DNA of 64,000 nucleotides. Origin: Silene latifolia (lineage: Eukaryota > Streptophyta > Magnoliopsida > Caryophyllales > Caryophyllaceae). The position numbers and the translations under genes were made by a program. The notes under the pieces are model-generated. The model had not been told where the DNA came from, did no database searches, and saw only the letters and a program-made list of their open reading frames with translations. The stretch's first letter is position 1, and every line of letters starts with the position of its first letter. Below, piece by piece: positions 1 to 11,847 of this stretch. The DNA lies in the NCBI RefSeq assembly GCF_048544455.1, contig NC_133536.1, forward strand, positions 200,077,325 through 200,141,324, given 5' to 3'.

Positions 1-989
1 ATCTTCCAGAGACATTTGGAACGAGGTGCTGGGGTTCAGCTTATGGTTGGGTTGCACTTGTTGACCGCAACTTCGACATTCAATTGTTTAATCCAATCAC
101 CAAAGATTGTCTTAGTTTCCCAAATGTAGGACTTTTACATACCAATAAAGACGATGAGACTGATGTCGGAGAAGACTATATCTCATGGTTCTTGATTGCC
201 TTTGTGTCCAGACTCACTGTGATCAAAGTGTCACTAAATGGTCAAAGTGAGTATGTTATCGTCGTAATTTATGATAATTATGAGGATAGGAGGTCCTTAG
301 CTTTTGCTAGGCATGGTGATCAATCGTGGACAACAATATCGTTGGAGGAAATAGGAGAGACTATGGTGGTTGATATGGTAGCCATGGATGATAATTTATT
401 TGCTTTGTGTGGTGATGGTTCTGTCATATATTGGGAGGTTAAAGATTTCAACGACCTTAAACTTATAAAACCCCAATATTATTCCCCTACGCCTCGTGTG
501 GAGATCATGAATATCTTGCATGTCTTGTTTAGACAAGTACATTCACTTTATATGGTAGCATCTGGTAGGGATCTCCTAATGGTGTTACGTTTCAAAGATA
601 AATGTTCCAAGTCGAATGATTATTCAGATGATTCAGATGATTCTTATGATGAAGACGATGACATTTTTTACAAAACAATTGGTTTTCAAGTATTCAAACT
701 TGAACCTGAAGACAAAAGATGGGTGAAAATTGATGATTTTGGAGAAGTGGCATTGTTTGTAGGAGGTAGCTCTTCTATGTGTGTCTCTGTGGAATATGCT
801 CAAGGATTACAACGTAATTGTATATATTTCACGGATGATGAGTATGAGCTTTGGGAGTTGCCAAAGGAGCATGGTGGACATGATATGGGTGTTTATGACA
901 ACAAAGATGACAAAATATGGCCATTTTATAAAGGAGAGGACATGCATTCGTTATTTTGTCCGCCTATCTTTTTTATTCCCGAATTTTAA
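1..989 (+). CDS. F-box/DUF295 (KIB-type) protein, 5' part outside window
   Basis: The reading frame is open from the first full codon at base 3 to the TAA at 987-989, so the window starts inside the gene; the N-terminal F-box lies outside. By eye the protein is about 90% identical to the complete gene at 12187-13428, from the LPETFGTRCWGS segment onward, including the acidic run of Asp/Ser near bases 616-663 and the C-terminal PIFFIPEF. That region is the DUF295/KIB1-4 beta-propeller-like domain of plant F-box proteins, which in the family serves as the substrate-binding part of SCF E3 ligases. No internal stop is seen. The 3' flank (about 1065-1157) also matches the 3' flank of the second copy, so this is a genomic duplicate rather than a processed copy. 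Whether it is still a complete gene cannot be judged here. Confidence 0.85.
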   Translation, partial: LPETFGTRCWGSAYGWVALVDRNFDIQLFNPITKDCLSFPNVGLLHTNKDDETDVGEDYISWFLIAFVSRLTVIKVSLNGQSEYVIVVIYDNYEDRRSLAFARHGDQSWTTISLEEIGETMVVDMVAMDDNLFALCGDGSVIYWEVKDFNDLKLIKPQYYSPTPRVEIMNILHVLFRQVHSLYMVASGRDLLMVLRFKDKCSKSNDYSDDSDDSYDEDDDIFYKTIGFQVFKLEPEDKRWVKIDDFGEVALFVGGSSSMCVSVEYAQGLQRNCIYFTDDEYELWELPKEHGGHDMGVYDNKDDKIWPFYKGEDMHSLFCPPIFFIPEF

Positions 990-1156
990 ATAATTGACTG
1001 CGACATATTACTAAATTGTCGACTATTGTGTATGTCGCGCTTCTATGTCGGGATTTTAATACCATGGAAGTGTTTGGTTTTCTGTATTTTTAAGCAAGTA
1101 TTCATGTTTTAATAATTTTCCAATTAGACTATATTCGTGCGTTGAATTACATTAAT

Positions 1157-1291
1157 TTTCGAGTGTACAATCTTGAACGTAAATACAAAAGTTGGGTGAA
1201 AATTGATGATTTTGGAGAAGTGGCATTGTTTGTAGGAGCAAGCTTTTCTATGCGTGTCTCTGGGGAATATGCTGAACATTTACAACGTTGA
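1157..1291 (+). pseudogene. Truncated third copy of the F-box/DUF295 gene (C-terminal scrap)
   Basis: The frame reads FRVYNLERKYKSW then VKIDDFGEVALFVG and ends at the TGA at 1289-1291. It matches the segment of the neighbouring F-box proteins from the end of the acidic run to the LQR before NCIYF. It lacks the F-box, most of the propeller domain and the C-terminus. It starts exactly where the 3' flank of the first F-box gene stops matching that of the second copy, so it looks like a local rearrangement scar. Its right end abuts a probable LTR. It is unlikely to make a functional protein. Confidence 0.75.
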
Positions 1292-2765
1292 AGCAGGAGC
1301 TAAGGGTAAGGATCGTTCTTTTCATCAAAACATACCCTCTAAAGGAATCAAGCACAGTCAAGGAAACAGTCCTAGTGACGGTCACGCTCAAAACAACCAC
1401 TAGAAGCAAATCCGAGCTAAAAACACATTTTGCCAGACTAGTTGTATAAGGGCTGTATTCAACTGCTCATAAATTGCGTTCTACATGGACAAAATTTATG
1501 TTATTTATATGGATAAAATCTTGAAGAAGTCTACTTTCCTATGGCTTTGGAATCAACAAGTTTCAATGAGTAGATTTTTCACAATAGAGCTCCAAAGGCT
1601 GTCACGCAGAATGCAACTCGGCTCCTAGCAAATGACCTCTCATTGCTAAAATGCTCATATCTCTTAAACCAGAAAACATCTTGGGGTGATTCTTTTTGGA
1701 GGTGATACCCAACTCAATTAGCTTTCATTTGATGTGTGTTTTGCACTTTGGTTCAACCCGAGGAAAGAGATATGGATCCTCAAAGTCCCTGCTGGAACAT
1801 AGCATGCTGCTGAACATTCAGTTCTGACCTGAACTTACTCTTTGTCCTATATCTCTCAATCCAGGGGCCTATTTCATGTGATTCCAATTGGAAATGAAAG
1901 CTAACTCTTCTAGCTTTCATTTGGTACCTATGGGACATTATATCTCAACCTGAGGAGCAAGATATGGGGTCTGCAAGACGGGTCTGATGCCAAGAATGCT
2001 ATGTAATGGTCTGACTGACACTTGTGTGTAACAAGGGCTGTGAGACTATCTTTCATGTCTTAAGGTGCACGTTCAAGGATAGGAAATGGTCCTCTAGTTG
2101 TCCTAAGAATGAGGTCAGCCAAGGAGAGGTGAAAGAATACCTTTTGAAAGTGAGAAATACAACCAATGAACTGTTTTTGGACTGTTGCTCTTTCCTCTAC
2201 AATTGCAGCTACATATGTCTTTGGCCACGACAAAGACTGATTTCCAAACTTCATTTGAAAGCCTTTGAGCTGCCAAGAACCCTCACCAACTGCCCTACAC
2301 TTGAAGACAAGAAGGGAGTCCTTAAAGCAACCAATGATAATTAACCTAACTCTCCAAGTATTTATTTTTACAAGGCATTGTATAGTTATTTCTCAACCAT
2401 TGCATGCTTCTTATCTTACTTAGATTTCTATTTTACTTGCCTATATAAAGGCTTCATTCTCGATTGTAAAAGATAGACTTTTGATATATGAAAAACACTT
2501 TGCTCTATTCGGGTCACCTATTCCTCTATTCGGGTGCTAATGCCCTCCGACTACGAAGCCGAAGTCACCTATTCCTGCCCGTGGTGCCCAGACCGGATTG
2601 GAGGGTGTCACGCATGGCCAAAGTCGCGGCAACTCTCCGCAATATGAACCGTTTACCATCAAAGGTGTGTTAAAGTCTTTAATTTATTTGTGGAATTACA
2701 CGTTCTATACTCGCACTACTAAGTAGTAAACATTTTGTTCTTATTTCCCATACTCCAAACCACAG
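1288..2765 (+). mobile_element. Probable LTR of a Ty3/gypsy-like element (fragment or solo LTR)
   Basis: This stretch has no gene but looks like an LTR. It begins TGAAGCAGG at the break in the F-box scrap and carries a promoter-like TATATAAAGG near 2450, followed by a transcribed-leader-like segment. A plausible CA end lies near 2760. The open frame at 2024-2344 has no recognisable domain. No second LTR, primer site or target duplication was found, so the family and exact ends are uncertain. Confidence 0.3.
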
Positions 2766-3159
2766 GGACCAATACTGAAGACATGGACATTGAACCAACT
2801 GTTCCTCCAACAATGACCCGTTTTGGGGAACCTCAAACCTTCCAAACTCCACGGTTCCTGCGGAAAACAGAGGTCAAAACACTTTGGCCGGACCAATCGC
2901 CAACAGACGCAAAAGCCTGCCACTGGTGACATGGATTGTAGTTTTCGCATAAGAGGGCGTCCATGGAAGTTAACAAATGTTGACAATCCTGTTCCGACTA
3001 CTAGCGCCCCACAACAAGGGGTTTTGGGATATTGTGCAGTTTAAGAATTATGCAAATCGTTTTAAGCTATACACAAACAGAAAAAACCGTGTACACATCT
3101 GAGTTCAGCCGAAAATCAATCACCTACTACTTAGTTGATTACGTAGTCCACTTCAAGGG
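2766..3159. other. No gene or repeat recognised
   Basis: Moderately AT-rich sequence between the probable LTR and the foldback element. Short overlapping open frames exist on both strands, but none has recognisable domains. Confidence 0.5.
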
Positions 3160-3168
3160 TTTAATTTA

Positions 3169-4511
3169 GAATTTTTTTTCAATATAGGGTTTAAAACCAA
3201 ACTAATTCACGCTTTAGGGCCCATTTCAAACTATTTCCTCCCAATGGGTCCACGTCATCGTTTTTTTCATTTTTTGCAAAACTTAGCCAAATCGCTACCC
3301 CAACTCGCGATTTGCACCAAGCCAGCATAACATTTGCTTCTCTTTCTCTTTGCCATTCACGCGTCTCACTTTCGATACAACCGTTCTCCTTTATCTGTCT
3401 ACCGTTTTGCATGATTTTTGTGCGGTTAGATTCCTTTCACGGTAAACTACACATTAGTAACATAATATTTCAGTTTCTTCATCTTCAGTGGGTTCCTCTA
3501 AGGGCTTTAGTATTGTTTGTCACGACAAGTAGCAAAGTGTTGGATCACCTATTTAAGCAATTCTCAACTTGCAAGTTCTCATTAAAATCAAACATTAACC
3601 GAAGTCTTGCGTTAATTAACTTTTATTATCTAAAATCTTAAGCCATTTTAATCAGTATTATTCAAAAAGTTCTATGAAGAAAACTAAATAGAGCTTAATG
3701 ATGAAGTGGAGTACTATTCAACTTATGAAATCGTCGTAACTAATATGCTACAAAATGATTATTGCTATATGGTAAACAATGTGTGTGCCTCACCATTTGT
3801 CTTCTTATTTAAGACTTTTGTTTTAACTTAAAACGGTTCTCACACTCGACTAAAATAGATGCGGAAATGAAGGGAGGTTTTAAAAGGACTTACGTTTAGA
3901 CGGTCTTAGGAGGACCACGTAAACATAATTAGATGGGGTGCTGCTTACACTACTTACTCCCATTACCGCAACACATACAATAACGATTCATTGCAAGTTT
4001 TTTTTATGGAGAGAGATCAGTCGTATGAGTGGCTTACACTACTTGACTCGTTTGTGTTCCTTAGATATGAGTATATGACATTTCTCTTTTGTTTTTCGTA
4101 GAAAGAGCAAAGAGCTTCACAAGTCTGTAAATACACCTACAGGTAAGACATGCCTAATCACACATTGAAAGTACCATCATTAATGGAGATGAAGATTAAG
4201 AAACTGAAATATTATTTTACTAGTTTGTAGTTTACCGCGAGAGGAATCTAACCGCACAAAAATCACGCAAAACAGTAGAGAGATAAAGGAGAACGGTTGT
4301 ATCGAAAATGAGACGCGTGAATGGCAAAGAGAAAGAGAAGCAACAATGTTATATTGGCTTGGTGCAAATCGCTAGTTGGGGTAGCGATTTGGCTAAGTTT
4401 TGCAAAAATATAAAAAAAACGATGACGTGGACCCATTGGGAGGAAATAGTTTGAAATGGGCCCTAAAGCGTGAATTAGTTTGATTTTAAACCCTATATTG
4501 AGAAAAAATTC
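3169..4511. mobile_element. Mutator-like non-autonomous element with ~320-bp terminal inverted repeats
   Basis: Bases 3169-3487 and 4190-4511 are inverted copies of each other, about 90% identical, starting GAATTTTTT. The element is flanked by a perfect 9-bp target duplication, TTTAATTTA, at 3160-3168 and 4512-4520. Long terminal inverted repeats with 9-bp duplications are typical of Mutator-like elements. The roughly 700-bp interior has no transposase and no clear captured gene. The open frames inside the arms at 3191-3412 and 3312-3641 are chance frames in the repeat. The high arm identity suggests moderate age. Confidence 0.85.
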
Positions 4512-4520
4512 TTTAATTTA

Positions 4521-4979
4521 CGCAACTTCTAATCTACAATGGAGTGAAGATTGTAGTATTGCAGAAGCTGGTTTCCAATGGTGGATGGTGAGGCCGTGGG
4601 ATGAGCTTAGAATTTGTAGCGGCTGTGTTTGTGTGATCAGTGATGGTGTCTTGGGAGTTTATTTTGTGGTTGTGGTGGTCGTAGAGGTTCATGCCGGTCC
4701 ATAGGGGTTGATGAGATATGGTGGCAGTATTTTTCACACGGTAATGGGGAACTTAATGATGGAAAATAAAATGAATAACCAAAAACGGGAATGTACTTTA
4801 AAATGTCAATTGTATATTTGCATCTCGGTTAAGAAAAGACTCCATATAAAGGCAACTCCATTTAAAAATGTTATGGAAAATAAAATGACACACCAAAAAC
4901 AGAAAAACCCTTATTTTTACGGGTTCCAAAACTGGTTTAATTAGATTTAAAAGGTGAGAAAGTGAAAATATATAATTAC
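4521..4979. other. No gene recognised
   Basis: A short G/T-rich open frame (4480-4704) crosses the end of the foldback element and so cannot be a native gene. The rest is AT-rich with no recognisable domain. It may be a decayed intron or flank of the duplicated HAD gene, but no exon was found. Confidence 0.4.
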
Positions 4980-5102
4980 AAAACGAGCTTGATTTGAATT
5001 CAAGCCGAGCTCGACCTCATTTTTATAGGCTCGACGAGCCCGAGCTCGAGTTAAAAAATTCGAGCCGCGCCCGAGCTTAGCTCAGCTCGTTTACACCCCT
5101 AA
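4980..5102. mobile_element. DNA-transposon end fragment (GAGCTCG-rich, ends TTTACACCCCT)
   Basis: This block is dense in GAGCTCGA and related motifs and ends in CTCGTTTACACCCCT. On the minus strand it reads AGGGGTGTAAACGAGC, a motif often seen at the end of plant DNA-transposon relics. The partner end and target duplication were not found, so it is an isolated fragment. Confidence 0.35.
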
Positions 5103-5129
5103 TAATTATTAATCACTATCCTAACAAAA

Positions 5130-5340
5130 AAGTTCGACCATAATATTTATTAATCAATGTCTCAATATAAGCAATCAAGACATATTCATTCGTTCAAAGA
5201 TTCATACCAATCAACTTTTAAAGGTTTGCCCGGTCTAAAAGTCTCAAAACTTTCTCCATATTTAGCTCCATTTGCCTAAAATCACAAATTACATCGTTTC
5301 AAATCAACCATATAACCATAACCTACTTAATCCATATTAT
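5130..5340 (-). pseudogene. Fragment of duplicated HAD phosphatase gene (exon 3 plus flanking introns)
   Basis: About 85% identical by eye to 18183-18480, covering exon 3 of the intact HAD gene together with intron sequence on both sides. The exon equivalent is 5208-5275. It reads ANGAKYGESFETFRPGKP, where the intact gene has AIGAEYGEGFETFRPDGP, and the splice signals are still visible. The exon is 68 bp against 69 bp in the intact gene, so the frame is lost by one base. Because introns are included, this is a remnant of a DNA-level duplication, not a retrocopy. The other nine exons were not found in the left block. Confidence 0.8.
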
Positions 5341-5576
5341 TCCCTTTGACCTAAAATGGTAATCCCCCACCATAAAAATAGATACCGTAAATTCCACATC
5401 CAAAATGTTGTGCAGAAGCGATACGGAGTAGATGCGAAAATAAAAGACACAAGATTTACGTGGTTCATTATCAATGCGTTAGCTACATCCACCAGGGTGA
5501 TGGAGAATATTTCGCTATGTCCAGAAAATTGCAAATTACAAAAGATGAGCACAGAGATCTCCTAAATCTGCCCTGT

Positions 5577-5802
5577 TAAATTGTATTGATGATTTACTCA
5601 AGAGTTTACAGGTATTTATAGTACAAGATTAGAGTATGAACACTTGACTAATTGAAGCTATAATTATGCTAATTGATATTATTGACAGGATATGATTATG
5701 CTAATTGTTATCATTAACAAGATATGGAATATTTACATTGATTGCTTCTTATTTTAGGTTGATGCTTGATCTTTATTATTTGGAGAAGATATATTTGTAA
5801 TA
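5577..5802 (-). repeat. 3' LTR of the Copia element
   Basis: A direct copy of 10100-10325 with about two differences over 226 bp. On the element strand it starts TATTACAAATATA. Confidence 0.85.
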
Positions 5803-5812
5803 CGCCCCCGCA

Positions 5813-8800
5813 AGATGGACGTCGGGGAGATGAGTCCAATCTTGTCTCGTAGTTCATGGAAGCGCTGTTTGGCTAGGGGCTTGGTGAGGGCGTCTGCTAG
5901 TTGGTCTTTGCTGGCAACATGTTGGATGCGGATTTGGCCTAGCTGAAGTTGCTCTCTAACAAAGTGAAATGAAAGGGCCATGTGTTTCATTCGAGAGTGA
6001 AAGACTGGATTTTTGGCGTAGAGTGTGGCAGACATGTTGTCACAGTAGATAGCTGGTGGTTTGACAATGGTAATGTGGAGTTCATGAAGGAGATTGCGGA
6101 GCCAGAGGATTTCGGTCGTGACAGCTGCTACTGCTCGGAATTCGGCTTCAGTTGTTGACAGGGCTAGTCCACGTTGTTTCTTTGAGGACCAGGAGATGGG
6201 ATTTCGTCCTAGATAGAGGATATAGCCTGTGGTGGATAGGTAGTTGTCTTTGTCACCTGCAAAGTCAGCGTCACAAAATGTATGTAAACACATAGGAGAG
6301 GTACGATGTAGTTGTATACCATGGGTTTGTGTGCCTTGTAAATAGCGGAGTAAGCGTTTTAGAGCAGTCCAGTGATTAATGGTGGGGTGGTGAAGAAATT
6401 GTGCTAGTCTGTTGACTGTGAAAGCGATGTCAGGTCTTGTGAGAGAGAGGTATTGTAGGCTGCCTTCAATTGCTCGGTAATCAGAATGGTTATGGATTGG
6501 TTTGTTATCTTCTCGTGTAAGATGTGTGTCAGTTCCCATGGGAGTAGTGTTGGGTTTAGCGTCTAGCATTTTATATTTGAGAAGTAAATCGTGTATATAT
6601 TTAGATTGGTTTAGGTGGAGTCCACTTTGGTTGGGTGTGACTTCGATGCCTAGAAAATATGATAATGGACCTAAATCTTTAATTGAGAATTGGTTGGCTA
6701 GATGAGTAATGAAATTTTCTAAGTGTGTTTTATTTGGACCAGTTATGATTATATCGTCGACATATACAAGCATGTAGATGCATGTGACGTTGGTTTTGAG
6801 AATGAAGAGTGAGGAGTCGGATAATGATTGTTTGAATCCGTAAGTAGTTAAATAATTTTTGAGTTCGGTATGCCATGCCCTGGGGGCTTATTTGAGGCCA
6901 TAGATTGCTTTAGTAAGTTTGCAGACATGATCGGGTTATTTTTCATCTACGAAACCTTGAGGTTGAGTCATATAAACATCATCAGTTAGTGTACCTTGTA
7001 AAAATGCATTGTTTACATCTAATTGACGAAGTGACCAAGAATTTGTTACGGCTAGATAAAGGACTAACCGTACTGTAGTTGGTTTTACAACGGGACTAAA
7101 TGTTTCGGTGTAGTCGATGCCGGGGCGTTGATGAAATCCTTTAGCGACAAGGTGAGCTTTGTATTGTTTGAGCGAGCCATCGGGGTTGTATTTGATGCGA
7201 TAGACCCATTTGCTCCCAACGATGTTTTGAGACGGGTGTCGGGGCACTAGAGTCCACGTGTTGTTTCGGTTTAGAGCATCGAACTCATCTTGCATTGCTT
7301 GTCGCCATTGGGTGGATATAAGTGCTTGTTTTACTGTTTTTGGCAAAGAGGTTGAAGTGGTGATGGACTGTACTAGATTTGCGTAATTCGGGTTGGGTTT
7401 TCGTATGTTATTGTCAAGTCGAGTAGTAATGGTTTTTACGGGTCGAGTTGGTTTAGGCTTTTGTTGGCGGGTGGTCGTGTCAGAGGTTGTGGTGGCAGCT
7501 GTTTCAGTATTTGAGGGCGGAAGCAAGGCAGTCGGGTTGGTTTCATTAATGGAGGTGTGGTTTTCGGTAGTAGGTGGTGTATGGGCAGGTTTAGTGCGAC
7601 GAGTGTACACGTGGTTTATGGGAGGTCTCGGTTGGGCGGCGGAGGGAGTGGTGGTGTTTAGTGGTTGAGTGGTGGACGTGGGAAGAAGAGTGAGTACGAG
7701 GGGACACCAATCGTCGGGATTGGTGTTAGAGGGAGGTTGGGTTTTTTCGTCGATAAGTGATTGAAATGGATATTCATTTTCAACAAATTTGACGTGTCGG
7801 GATGTGTAGAGACGATATGTTTTGGGGTCAAGACAATGGTATGCACTTTGTGTGGATGAGTAACCAACAAAAATGCACGGGGTTGAGCGATAGTCGAGTT
7901 TATTTTTAGTGTACGGCCGGAGCCACGGATAGCATAAACAACCAAAATTAATTAATTTGTTGTAATTTGGTTGAATTTTATGTAGCATGAAATAGGGTGT
8001 TAATCCATCTAGGGTGGTTGTTGGAAGTCGATTAATAAGGTATGTGGCGGTGCTAAATGCAAATGGCCATAGTGTTGTAGGGAGACGTGCATGAGCGAGA
8101 AGGGCAAGCCCGTTTCTACAATATGACGGTGTGTAAGCTTCAAGGCATATCCATTATGTTCCGGGGTGTGTGGTGGAGAGGTAAAGTGACTTATTCCATT
8201 GTCTAGTAGATGGTGGGTTAGTTTTTGAAATTCACCACCATTATCGGAAAAAAATCGTCGTATAGGTCTTTTAAAATATTTTTCTACTAACGCTCTAAAT
8301 CGAATAAATACAGAGGTCGTGTCCGATTTTTGTTTGAGCGGGTAGAGCCAAATATATTTCGTAAAATGGTCCACGAAAATTACATAGTATTTATATTTTT
8401 CGCGGGATGTTATTGGACTGGTCCATAGATCGGAAAATATTAAGTCAAGTGGTTCATTGGTTGTAAATGATGATTGGTTAAATGGTAATTTCGAACTTTT
8501 ACTAATTAGACACGAATTGCAAAAAGAAAAGTCCGGAATTTTAAATGGTAAACTTTTATTAATTAATCGGATTACATTATAATTAGGGTGGCCCAACTTG
8601 TGATGCCACTCCTTAGAGCCGAGACTTGCAGTAGCGGTTTGGGCGGTTTTGCTCGAGGTGCTCAGCTCGTAGACTCCGTTTCTAGCCCGTCCCCGGAGAA
8701 GGGTTGCTCCCGTTGATATCGCCTTAACAGCAAAATCAGAAGAAGAGAAAATAACGTAAGCATCATTGTCTTTGCACAATTGGGAAATTGAAATTAAATT

Positions 8801-9870
8801 TCTAGCAATATTAGGAACATGTAATACGTTCTTTAATTTGACAGTAGAGAAGGGTATAGTAGATGAACCTATATTGGCGATATTGAGTCCGGAGCCATCT
8901 CCGATGATGAGATCATCGTGCCCAAGATATGGTGAGTGGAGGGCTAGCGTGTCTAAGTCATAGGTGACATGGTTGGAGGCTCCACTGTCGAGTAGGTAGG
9001 CCGAGTTGGAAGCAGATGCGGCGGTGACGGTGTGTGCTTATGGGGCCTGCTGATGTTGGCGGGTTGGAGGAGCAGGAAATATGATGGTTGGGAAAAGTTT
9101 TCGAAATAAGGGACAATCGGCTATGACATGACCGACTTGTCTACACCACTGACAACGGCCTTTAAAGGGCCTCGGGTTAGGGTTGGTGCTGCTGCTGCCT
9201 TGGGCGTGGGTGGTGGCAGGGGTGGTATTGGTGTTAAAGCGGTGGTAGTGGCCACGGTTTTGGTTGTTGTGGCGGTAGGAGACGTTGGCAGTGGGTTGAA
9301 ATGGATCGGTTTTCGGGTTTTGTGTGCTGAGAAGTTCATGGTGAAGCAGCTTCTCGTGAAGAGCTTCAAATGAAATAGGGGTGTCCCGGGCTCGTATAGC
9401 GTCGATGACGGGTTTAAACAGGTTATAGTCAAGGCCTTTAAGGACCTTGGCTGTGATGTCCTCGGGATCGATGATGGTGCCCATTAAGGCGAGTTGGTCG
9501 ACGCACGCTTTAATAGCGTGCACATACTCGGTGATTGTTTGGTCACTGGTTTTTACGATCGAATCAAGTCGATCTTTTAATTGTAATTTGTGGATTCGGG
9601 ACGGGTTAGCGTATGTTTGGGCTAATATATCCCACGCTTCTTTTGATGTCTTGGCACATACAATTAATGTTTGGATGGTGGCAGAGAGAGTGCCCATGAG
9701 GGCTCCTAGAAGGAGTCCATCTTGCTTCAACCACATGAGATATGCGGGGTTGGAAGTTTCGGTTTTATCGTCATTGACGATGGTGGCGGGTGGTTGTTGG
9801 TGGGTTCCATCGAGGAAGCCTAGGAGGCTTAGCCCGAATAGGATATTTGTTAACTGAAATCTCCATGCAG
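5813..9870 (-). pseudogene. Copia gag-pol coding region (fossil)
   Basis: On the minus strand gag lies at about 9038-9870, with a retrotransposon gag domain and a zinc knuckle (CQWCRQVGH). Next come a GAG-pre-integrase motif (KLGHPN) and the integrase core at about 8009-8780. The rest of integrase and the start of reverse transcriptase lie at 6936-7988 ([13 protein letters not shown]), and YVDD plus RNase H at 5813-6773. The order gag, integrase, RT, RNase H is diagnostic of Copia. Several breaks interrupt the coding region, so no full polyprotein is expected. The gag and RT style resembles short-LTR plant lineages such as Ale/Retrofit; that assignment is a guess. Confidence 0.85.
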
Positions 9871-10099
9871 TTTAGTTGACGGAGTTCAACTTGACACAGT
9901 GGTTCAAGTTGAGCGAAACAAGAGGTGTGTTTGATTCATGAGGGTTTTGAATTTGTTGTTCGGTTTGTGCCATGGTGGTGAATGGATGGGAAGGGCGGCT
10001 GGTTTTAGTGTGTTTGAAGGCAGCGGATTTTGGCAGAAGGCAGTTTGGGGTGGCGGATCGATTGCGGCGTGATACCATGTAAGATAGAGGTTTTGAATG

Positions 10100-10325
10100 T
10101 AAATTGTATTGATGATTTATTCAAGAGTTTACAGGTATTTATAGTACAAGATTAGAGTATGAACACTTGACTAATTGAAGCTATAATTATGCTAATTGAT
10201 ATTATTGACAGGATATGATTATGCTAATTGCTATCATTAACAAGATATGGAATATTTACATTGATTGCTTCTTATTTTAGGTTGATGCTTGATCTTTATT
10301 ATTTGGAGAAGATATATTTGTAATA
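10100..10325 (-). repeat. 5' LTR of the Copia element
   Basis: Pairs with 5577-5802 and lies directly upstream (minus strand) of the primer-binding site. Confidence 0.85.
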
Positions 10326-10618
10326 GGAAGATCCTTGTCAATTTCATTTAATGGATGAAAAAATGAAAAATCTTGGAGAAATGATTTACAGGCTTCGTTT
10401 CCAGCACAACGTAGTTCAATTTTTTATGCAAAAATACACCGAATTACGAAAAATTGTTCTACTAAACAAGGCCATGAGCAAAAGAGAGCCATCAATTAGC
10501 CAACCATGGTTGTACTTCCTGTAGAAGTTGAGGAATGAGGAGGGTATGTCCTCTATTGTTGGCATTGTTGCTGGAAAATAATGGAACTCCAGATTTAATT
10601 TAAGCCAAATTTCATTAA
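10326..10618. other. No gene recognised
   Basis: AT-rich spacer between the Copia element and the next TIR element. No conserved frame was found. Confidence 0.4.
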
Positions 10619-11264
10619 CGTAGTTGCTCATTCATGGACAAGTTTTACTCGTTCACGTACTTTTTGTCATAACTTTTCCATATCTTACCCTTCTTCTAAT
10701 CAAATTCTCTCTTTTTATCTCTCTTAAAATTAATCAAGTTGCTCAATTAATAATCGTAATCCTCATAAACAAGTAATGATTCTTAAATTATTGATTATTT
10801 CATTGTATCAAATTAAGAAGATGTAGTCAATTGTGCCATGATTAATTTAGGGTTAAATAAAATAACAGAAATTGTGAAATTAGGGTTATGTGCGTAACGA
10901 AGGTAAAGTTCATAACTTTTAATTGGGGATTGAGTCACGTTACTCCACTCTTTGCTCTAACATATTGTTACAAGAATCGTTATCGTCTCTCAATCATTAA
11001 TACAACAAGAAGTTTTGAGAGGATGAACAAATAGCTGTATAATAAGAGCAAGGAGTGGAAGTGAAGGTGATGATGATGATGTCATGATGATGTTAATGTT
11101 AAGGTCGGGAAAGGCAGTGGCAACATGTGGGGGAGGGAGGTGGTAGAATTCAAGAGGAGAATTGAATAGAGAGAGAATTGAAAATTTAGCCATTGAAATA
11201 TAAGGGTAAAATGGTCATTTCCGTCCATAAAAGAGTAAAACTCGTCCATGAATGAGCACCACCC
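10619..11264. mobile_element. Non-autonomous TIR DNA element, ~650 bp
   Basis: An inverted pair (TGCTCATTCATGGAC near 10628 and its complement near 11257) brackets an AT-rich interior without coding capacity. An 8-bp direct repeat, TTCATTAA, occurs at 10611-10618 and 11265-11272 and may be the target duplication. The terminal few bases match poorly, so the superfamily is not assigned. Confidence 0.5.
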
Positions 11265-11272
11265 TTCATTAA

Positions 11273-11420
11273 TACCCTTGCTAATTTTGGCACAATTGTG
11301 AAATATAAAATTTGTTCGGGTGGGAAGATTGAAAGGAAAGATTTGATTTTAATTTATATTATTATTTTAATAAGGGTGTTACTCAAACTCGGTAACACCG
11401 GGTGTCGCCCTATCACTTCC

Positions 11421-11457
<37 letters not shown>

Positions 11458-11847
11458 TTGCCAAGGACACGCGGAACTTAGGAAAGTCCAAGAAAATAGA
11501 AAAGTCAAACCTACCCACTCCGTAAGCGACATACTGTATAAAAACACGAGAGTTTGGGTTCCCAAAAACCCCCAACTAGATTTCTTCAGACATACTGTAT
11601 AAAAACATAAAACTTGCTGTCAAAAAAAAAAAAAAAAAAAACATAAAACATAAAGTTAGAACAATCAACATCCATAATCATACATTCATAGCCGAGTAAC
11701 CGACTGATCTCAAATTTCAACTGCGCCCAACTAAATTTCTGCTCTTTCTTCAACACCAACTCCAGGTTTCCCCTTTCTCTATTATTACTTCTCTTATCAT
11801 TATAATTATTATACTCTCTTGTTGTTTTTTTTTTTTTTGATTAGGAT
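11273..11847. other. Intergenic region with poly(A) tracts and likely 5'-UTR exon
   Basis: Two A-runs (11422-11455 and 11622-11641) may be tails of short retroposed pieces; no bodies were recognised. Near 11700-11765 the sequence is C/T-rich and ends in CCAG before GTTTCC. That would suit a donor site of a 5'-UTR intron for the F-box gene, whose ATG follows TTTAG directly. Confidence 0.35.

Larger units (their letters stand above)
5577..10325 (-). mobile_element. Ty1/Copia LTR retrotransposon, nearly full length, broken
   Basis: A minus-strand Copia element with 226-bp LTRs at 5577-5802 and 10100-10325 that differ at about two sites, implying a fairly recent insertion. A primer site ending TGGTATCA (minus strand) lies next to the right LTR at about 10070-10078, and a purine tract abuts the left LTR near 5803-5815. 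Gag, integrase, reverse transcriptase and RNase H segments follow in Copia order. I could not find a matching target-site duplication. The coding part carries several breaks, so the element is a fossil. Confidence 0.9.

Noticed and set aside
2024-2344. 106-codon open frame in the probable LTR
   Set aside because: No recognisable domain, lies within sequence with LTR-like features, and a frame on the other strand overlaps it.
3191-3641. Open frames in the arms of the Mutator-like element
   Set aside because: They lie within inverted repeat arms and have no domain similarity.
5341-5576. Possible short gene or solo LTR left of the Copia element
   Set aside because: Frames on both strands are short, no partner or target duplication was found, and the sequence resembles a decayed repeat only loosely.
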